From NCBI GenBank assembly GCA_035293945.1, contig DATGLV010000043.1, positions 62,001 to 126,000 on the forward strand: a DNA stretch of 64,000 nucleotides, given 5' to 3'. The position numbers and the translations under genes were made by a program. Source of the DNA: VAZQ01 sp035293945. Its GTDB lineage: Bacteria; Pseudomonadota; Alphaproteobacteria; Rhizobiales; Xanthobacteraceae. Each line of letters opens with the position of its first letter. Within the stretch, counting starts at the first letter, position 1. The notes beneath the pieces were generated by a model. That model had not been told where the DNA came from. It did no database searches and saw nothing but the letters and a program-made list of their open reading frames with translations. Below, piece by piece: positions 59,259-64,000 of the stretch.

Positions 59259-59786
59259 TCAGGCGGCGGCCGCGGCCTTGGGGTGCTGGTCGATCCCTTC
59301 GATCTGTTGCTTGAGCGAGAGTTGATCGAGCGAGGCGAGCGGCAAGCTCACAAAGATGGCGATGCGGTTGTTGAGCAGCCGAAACGATTCCGCGAAGGCG
59401 GCGCGAATTTCTGGATCCTTTCCGCGCACCTCGGTCGGATCGGGAAGTCCCCAATGTCCTGTCGTCGGGTTTCCGGGCCACGGCAAGCGCGTGTCCGTCT
59501 CGGCGCTGTCGCAGATGCTGAAGACGAAATCGAGCGGCGTCGCGTCTGGCCCGACGAAATCGAGCCAGGTCTCGGATCGCAGCCCCTCGGTGTCGAAGTT
59601 CATTTTCGCCAGGAGATCGAGCGTGCACGGGTGCAGCGCGCCCGCCGGCTGACGGCCGGCCGAGAAACCGCGGAAGGAGCCCTTGCCCTCGCGGTTGAGG
59701 ATCGCCTCGGCCATGATGGATCGCGCCATGTTGCCGCGGCCGAGGAACAGAACATTCAACGGCCGCTTGCGATCGAGCTCCGGCAT
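59259..59786 (-). CDS. LMW-phosphatase/arsenate-reductase-like protein lacking the catalytic cysteine
   Basis: A 175-residue protein of the low-molecular-weight phosphatase fold, in the branch of thioredoxin-coupled arsenate reductases. The P-loop, normally CTGNxxRS with C(X)5R, here reads LFLGRGNMARSIMAEAIL: Gly16 replaces the Cys while Arg22 is kept. Other family regions are intact: GFSAGRQPAGALHPCTLDLL, SETWLDFVGPDATPLDFVFS and ICDSAETDTRLPWPGNPTTG, which has the DPTE-type acid loop near PDPTEVRG. Without the Cys, phosphatase or arsenate reduction is unlikely; it may bind an anion or a partner. No ars genes surround it. Whether the change is real should be checked against raw reads. Confidence 0.85.
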   Translation of the reverse strand: MPELDRKRPLNVLFLGRGNMARSIMAEAILNREGKGSFRGFSAGRQPAGALHPCTLDLLAKMNFDTEGLRSETWLDFVGPDATPLDFVFSICDSAETDTRLPWPGNPTTGHWGLPDPTEVRGKDPEIRAAFAESFRLLNNRIAIFVSLPLASLDQLSLKQQIEGIDQHPKAAAAA

Positions 59787-60107
59787 CTCGCGCCTCCTCT
59801 TTGCGGCGGGACCGTAGCGGCAGGGAATTTAAGCCGGGTTAATCCTCCGGCTGTATCCGCAGGGATTTTGCATGAAACGTTGCACGGCACTTTGAGCAAG
59901 TAGTCGTTCACCGGAAAGCCAAATTGACCCCGAAAGGGGCGGCATGGAAATTGTGCGTTGGCTGCTTCCTTGTTCTCCCAGCCAATGGCGATGGTGCGCG
60001 CACGTGCAAGACTGACTTCGGTTGACGGGCACGCCGCCAGCTTCTCGCCTCCCAGGCTTGCGCACGATTCGCGCGAGTCGTCCATGTCGTGACAATTGGA
60101 CGACTTT

Positions 60108-60164
60108 GATGACATACCGATGACACATGACATTGGTGACACATGACATCTGACAGATGACATC
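60108..60164. repeat. Three short direct repeats (TGACACATGACATC type)
   Basis: TGACACATGACATT (60121-60134), TGACACATGACATC (60137-60150) and TGACAGATGACATC (60151-60164); a fourth partial copy TGATGACAT begins at 60106. They lie in the 610-base divergent region 59787-60397, which contains no gene. Confidence 0.7.
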
Positions 60165-60397
60165 AATGCGCGACCGCAGCAGGGCGAAGCAGCGCCGGTA
60201 TCTCGTCGCGGCGCGCCTTCCCTCTCGCGCGGCAGATGGATCATGCTTCACTCAACATCAGGCCGCGGCGCCTTGATTTGCACTGAAGTTCTTCATCCCT
60301 GCATACCAACGCCATAAAACTTTTATCTCAGCCTGCTAACCCCGCCGGGGAGGGTGTTTTCAGCACCTACCAATCGTTCTCACCAGGAGGTCAAACG

Positions 60398-61555
60398 ATG
60401 CTCAGTCCGACAATTCACAGGACTATGTTCGCATTGGCGTTAGCCGGAGCCGGATGTGTGAGCGTTGCGGCTCACGCCGACGACGACGATCATCATATCA
60501 AAAAGGTGTTCGTGATCGCGATGGAGAATCACAACTGGATGCAGCCGAGCAGCCAGACCAGCCCCCATCAAATCTTTCAGAATCCTGCGGCGCCGTTCAT
60601 CAACAGTCTCGTGAATGGCACGTCGGGCATCAGCGACCAGGTCGCTTTTGCAAACGGATACATCAACTCGGGCGTGGGCGTGCATCCGTCGGAGCCCAAC
60701 TACATTTGGGCCGAGGCCGGCACGAACTTGGGCGTGTTCAATGATGACAACCCCTACCACGCGGATTGCACGCCGGACACCGTGCAGACCACCAATCAGC
60801 ATCTGAGCGCGTTCCTTGGCGTTGCCAGAAAATCCTGGCGGTCGTATCAGGAGGACACGGACGTGGACGCCACCAACACGCCGCTGCCGCAGAGTGCGTG
60901 GACGGTTCCGCTCTTCAGCATGAGCGGCATTTATAGTTCCGGTGTGAATGCATACAACTATTCGAACCAGTTCAACTACGCGACCAAGCATAATCCGATG
61001 GTATTCTTCACCGATACCAACGGTGGATGCAATACGACCAGCTCGAATCCCCAGAGGCCGAATTATGCTCCGCTGCAGCAGCTGGCGATCGATCTGGCGA
61101 ATGACACAGTTGCCGACTACAACTGGATCACGCCGGACCAGTACAACGACCAGCATTCAACACTCGCCAACGGATACGGGCAGTTTTCCAACAGCCCAAG
61201 CACGTCCGATTTCGCCAATATCGCACAGGGAGACAATTTCCTGGCACGGGTCGTGCCGCTGATCATGGCCTCGGATGCCTATCAGGATCACGGGCTGATC
61301 GTCCTGTGGTGGGATGAGAGCGAGGGCGGCGACGACTCCAGCAGAACTCTGCCGTTCATCCTTATTTCCAAGGCCGTGCATAAGAACGTGAACGGAATGC
61401 CCTATTCCAACACGGTCCAGTATTCACACTCTTCGTTCCTGCGCACCATGCAGGAAATCTTCGGCGTCGATCCAAAGCATCACTACAATTGGCTGGGCGG
61501 CGCGGCGACGGCAACTGATCTATCGGATCTGCTCGAACAGGCCGAGATCAATTAG
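60398..61555 (+). CDS. Exported phosphoesterase-family protein (acid phosphatase/phospholipase C-like)
   Basis: A 385-residue protein with a signal peptide (MFALALAGAGCVSVAAHA, then DDDD). It belongs to the alkaline-phosphatase superfamily branch of AcpA-type acid phosphatases and phospholipases C. The metal/nucleophile start is KKVFVIAMENHNWMQPSSQT, with ENH typical. A later site is LIVLWWDESEGGDDSSRTLP, where Asp and Glu bind metal, and the C-terminal His in YSHSSFLRTMQEIFG completes the set. GGAGG precedes the ATG. It is expected to release phosphate from esters in the periplasm. A strong terminator follows. Confidence 0.88.
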   Translation: MLSPTIHRTMFALALAGAGCVSVAAHADDDDHHIKKVFVIAMENHNWMQPSSQTSPHQIFQNPAAPFINSLVNGTSGISDQVAFANGYINSGVGVHPSEPNYIWAEAGTNLGVFNDDNPYHADCTPDTVQTTNQHLSAFLGVARKSWRSYQEDTDVDATNTPLPQSAWTVPLFSMSGIYSSGVNAYNYSNQFNYATKHNPMVFFTDTNGGCNTTSSNPQRPNYAPLQQLAIDLANDTVADYNWITPDQYNDQHSTLANGYGQFSNSPSTSDFANIAQGDNFLARVVPLIMASDAYQDHGLIVLWWDESEGGDDSSRTLPFILISKAVHKNVNGMPYSNTVQYSHSSFLRTMQEIFGVDPKHHYNWLGGAATATDLSDLLEQAEIN

Positions 61556-61587
61556 CTGCCTGGCGCATCAACCATCGACAGCTGCAA

Positions 61588-61629
61588 CGACGCGGGGCAT
61601 GCACCAAGGGTGTGTGCCCTCGTCGTTTT
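61588..61629 (+). terminator. Rho-independent terminator of the phosphoesterase gene
   Basis: CGACG (61588-61592) pairs with CGTCG (61621-61625), GGGGCA with TGCCCT and TGCACC with GGTGTG around an AAG loop; TTTT follows directly. It lies 33 bases after the stop codon. Confidence 0.85.
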
Positions 61630-62099
61630 GCGCGCGACGCCGGCTCACCCGCGCGATACGATGCGTCAGCTTGGCGCCGACGCCTTGGTGATAGCTTCTC
61701 TCGTATCCGGCGCGCGCATCTCCCTTCTTTTCCGGAAGGGAGGGAGTTGAGCCGGCTTGATCGCGTCGATGACGCCGATGCGCGCGGCTTTCGAATGAAA
61801 GTCAGCCTGCCGTCATCTTTCCGGACGGAGCCGGATGCGGCTCCCCACTTCCTACCGCCTAATGCGTACGCGTCCGGTAGAGACCGGTAAACGCCGCCTT
61901 GCGGAACTGAGGCGAGACGGGACGTCGGTTGGCTCGAATTGTTTCTCTAACGTCCGTCGTTCAATGCCCTGGCCGCAAAAGAATCGTTGTCGACAACAAC
62001 AAATCAGCTTGAGCTGAGGCGAATCGCATTCGCGCATACATGTGATGCGAGGGCCTAGGGTCTTTTTTTGACTGATCGCCGTTCGCGACAGGATAGCTA
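61630..62099. other. Intergenic region between convergent genes, nothing recognised
   Basis: About 470 bases between the phosphoesterase terminator and the end of the xylanase gene. It includes an A-rich word TTTTTTT (62070) on the plus strand, i.e. AAAAAAA on the minus strand, and no coding evidence. Confidence 0.45.
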
Positions 62100-63209
62100 T
62101 TACACGAGCTTCGCCAGGACCTCCCACATCGGTTTGCGGTTGAAATCGCGATCGAGCGGCAGCGGGCGCAGCGGCTTGCCGTCGGCGCGGTGGAAGTATT
62201 GCGGCAGCCAAGTGTAGCGGTCGCTCAATCCCCAGGTCGACATCGATGCCGGCTCAGCCACCGCGCACACAATATCGAGATATTCCTCGACGTGGCGGGC
62301 GACGGCCTGGTCGCGCTCGGCGAGGGTGCCGGGAATCTGGGCGTCATTGACATCGAGCTCGGTGATCATCAACCGGTAGCCCAGCGCCGTGACGCTGCGC
62401 AGGAACTGCGTGAGCTCCTTGTGATCGAATGACTGATGGCCGACGAGGTGCGACTGGAGGCCGAAACAATCAACCGGCGTGTTGCGGTCGCGCAAGTTCT
62501 GCAGCAGCGCCAATATGTCCCGCCGCCGATTTCGGCTTTCTGCCGTGGAATACTCGAAACCGTATTCGTTGAGGCTGAGCGGGGTCGCGGGATCGGCCGC
62601 GCGCGCCAGCCGAAACGCCAGATCCACATGCTCGTTGCCGAGGAGGCGCTGCCAGATCGAGCTGCGGTAGCCGGCCTCGAGGCCGTCCTTGGGCTCGATC
62701 GGCTCGTTGACCGCGTCCCAGGCCCAGACCTTGCCGCGATAGCGCTCGACCAAAGTGCCGATATGGCGTTCGAGAGCATTTCTTGCCGCGGTGGCGGTCG
62801 CGAGACGCGTCACCCAATCCGGGTTGGCCGCATACCAGACGAGCGTGTGCCCATGCATGATCATGTCGTGGCGCGCGGAGAAATCGACGATCGAATCAGG
62901 GCCGGCAAAATCGAATAGGTTCGGGGCGGGTTCGGTGAACTGCCACTTCAGATGCGCCTCCGGAACGAAGATATCGGCTTCGCCGGCCATCTTCTCGAGC
63001 AGGATGCCATCGTCCAGGAACAGCGGCGCCGCGCCGGCACAGCCGTACTTAACTCGGGAGGCCGCCGCTTGGCGGCGCAGCGGTGGTCGCAGCTCCAGCG
63101 CAAAATCTGCTTGCGCCGAGGTGGTGCGGGTCAATGTTGCGGCCGCGATGCTCGCGAGCCCGAGAACGGCGCGCCGGCGGCTTGTTGTGTGATGGGCCGG
63201 CTGGCACAT
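62100..63209 (-). CDS. Tat-exported endo-1,4-beta-xylanase, GH10
   Basis: A 369-residue glycoside hydrolase family 10 enzyme. The Tat signal is HHTTSRRRAVLGLASIAAAT. The catalytic acid/base is Glu169 in WDAVNEPI and the nucleophile Glu284 in ITELDVND. Other GH10 features are HGHTLVWYAANPDWV and LNEYGFEY, and WGLSDRYTWLP near the C-terminus for the substrate-binding Trp. The ATG at 63209 is the one that places the Tat motif properly. It hydrolyses xylan or related beta-1,4-xylosides outside the cell. No other plant-polysaccharide genes are seen near it; the next gene to the right is a glycosyltransferase on the other strand. Confidence 0.93.
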   Translation of the reverse strand: MCQPAHHTTSRRRAVLGLASIAAATLTRTTSAQADFALELRPPLRRQAAASRVKYGCAGAAPLFLDDGILLEKMAGEADIFVPEAHLKWQFTEPAPNLFDFAGPDSIVDFSARHDMIMHGHTLVWYAANPDWVTRLATATAARNALERHIGTLVERYRGKVWAWDAVNEPIEPKDGLEAGYRSSIWQRLLGNEHVDLAFRLARAADPATPLSLNEYGFEYSTAESRNRRRDILALLQNLRDRNTPVDCFGLQSHLVGHQSFDHKELTQFLRSVTALGYRLMITELDVNDAQIPGTLAERDQAVARHVEEYLDIVCAVAEPASMSTWGLSDRYTWLPQYFHRADGKPLRPLPLDRDFNRKPMWEVLAKLV

Positions 63210-63421
63210 GCGGCACCGGTTAATGAGCAACACGAGCTTTGCTGCGCGAGCTCGCCACCCACTCACTCGCGGGCTGCACGATAAGGCGCAGTCGCGCGCA
63301 TTCAATCTCAATATCCGGGGGCGGTTAACGGCACCAAGTCGTTAAGGTTTCCCAACATTTCCGCGCGCTATTCGGGTTTGTGTCTCGCGGCTTGCGCGAA
63401 CTTTAACTAGATAATCTCGGG

Positions 63422-64000
63422 ATGTCCGAGGCCCGAGCTTTCTCCGCGATCCCGCTCTCTTTGCCGGCCGCCGGCACGCGCATTGGGAGACGATCCTTAT
63501 TCCTTTCCGCGTGCAGCCGAGAGCCCTGCGGAGTTGAGACCTTCACGCGCACGCTGGTCGAGGCGCTTGCGCAGAGCGATCCCCAAGGACGCTACACGCT
63601 CGGCGCGGTTTCCGGGCGCTGGCGCGATGTGCCGGAGCTCTTGCGCCGCATCGCGCAGGCGGATCGGGTTGTCTTCGGTTTCCCGCTGGTCGCCTGGAAG
63701 CGGTTGCTCGCCATCCCGCTCTTGCTGCTGCTGTGCGCGAAGGTGATGGGGCGCCCGGTCACTACTTTCGCTCACGAATGGACCGGGATGAACAGGCTGC
63801 GCCGTCTGGTGCTCGCCCCTTATCTTCTCTTCAGCCGCGATATTGTCGTGCTCTCACCACTGATCGTGTACCAGATCGCGAGCGATCCGCTGCTGCTGCG
63901 TGCCGCGCGCAGATGCCGCCTTGTGCCGCATCCGCCGACCATATGTCCGCCCGAGGATCGCGCGCTGACCGAGATGGTGCGAACGGTCGAGCGCGCTGCC
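63422..64000 (+). CDS. Glycosyltransferase family 4-like protein, N-terminal part (partial, cut by the window end)
   Basis: An open frame from ATG 63422 to the last base (193 residues). It reads MSEARAFSAIPLSLPAAGTR, then SACSREPCGVETFTRTLVEA with the GVETFTR motif common at the start of GT-B transferases. Later come RVVFGFPLVAWKRLLAIPLL, GRPVTTFAHEWTGMNRLRRL with the HEW motif and LLFSRDIVVLSPLIVYQIAS. These are the N-terminal lobe features of GT4-type enzymes. The donor-binding lobe is beyond the window. It may belong to an exopolysaccharide cluster continuing to the right. Confidence 0.75.
   Translation, partial: MSEARAFSAIPLSLPAAGTRIGRRSLFLSACSREPCGVETFTRTLVEALAQSDPQGRYTLGAVSGRWRDVPELLRRIAQADRVVFGFPLVAWKRLLAIPLLLLLCAKVMGRPVTTFAHEWTGMNRLRRLVLAPYLLFSRDIVVLSPLIVYQIASDPLLLRAARRCRLVPHPPTICPPEDRALTEMVRTVERAA

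Noticed and set aside
60106..60164. CRISPR-like array
   Set aside because: Repeats are only 14 bases and abut each other with 0-2 bases between; there are no spacers and no cas genes.

Overview
The window is GC-rich (roughly 60-65% by eye) and reads as the chromosome of a metabolically versatile alphaproteobacterium of the order Hyphomicrobiales, most likely in or near the Bradyrhizobium/Nitrobacteraceae-Xanthobacteraceae group. The support is mixed: a ROSE-type RNA thermometer in front of a small heat-shock gene, small DUF3309 and DUF1328 membrane proteins, a DUF1236 protein, many orphan Bug/TctC solute-binding proteins, and dispersed palindromic intergenic repeats. No phage, IS element, CRISPR array or rRNA was seen. 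The only tRNA found is tRNA-Gly(CCC) at 37060.

Layout. 1-3.9 kb: the end of a hybrid sensor kinase, a single-domain response regulator, two tiny membrane-protein genes (one frameshifted) and a secreted disordered DUF1236/peptidoglycan-binding protein. 4.1-10.6 kb: a first catabolic cluster (formamidase-like protein, LysR regulator with two HTH domains, Bug protein, two paralogues of the 4,5-dihydroxyphthalate decarboxylase family flanking a LigI-like amidohydrolase). 10.7-20.7 kb: membrane proteins of unknown function, an alpha/beta hydrolase next to a Bug protein, another Bug protein, a ClpP-like periplasmic protein and an exported amidase. 21-27.9 kb: a DHA2 drug exporter fused to a MarR-like domain, a polytopic membrane protein, a Tat-exported asparaginase-like protein and a TPR-dioxygenase. 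28-31.7 kb: a PyrK-like/PyrD-like redox pair, a GntR regulator, and a divergent substrate-binding-fold protein with a clear promoter and phased repeats.

32-37 kb is a decaying region: arylsulfatase, acetyl-CoA hydrolase, acyltransferase and perhaps P450 remnants sit between small intact genes. 37-41.6 kb carries small secreted proteins and a protein quality-control island (GroES, Hsp20 under a ROSE thermometer, a DegQ-type protease). 42-47.7 kb is a second catabolic cluster (class II aldolase, Bug protein, LysR, FAD monooxygenase, VOC protein, RraA-type aldolase). 48.5-53.4 kb is a complete branched-chain amino-acid type ABC transporter (LivFGMHK). 53.8-64 kb holds a bacterial calpain-like protease with Ig-like repeats, a diheme cytochrome/Vgb-propeller fusion, an LMW-phosphatase-like protein without its catalytic cysteine, a secreted phosphoesterase, a Tat-exported GH10 xylanase and the start of a glycosyltransferase running off the end.

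The common theme is scavenging of organic acids and aromatic or amide compounds: five Bug proteins, one Liv system, two LysR-controlled enzyme clusters and exported hydrolases. The best candidates for undescribed biology are the tandem-HTH LysR/decarboxylase-family operon, the PyrK/PyrD-like module with its signal-less binding protein, the calpain-like protease, the heme/Vgb fusion and the cysteine-less phosphatase. All functions are read from sequence motifs only; no searches were run.
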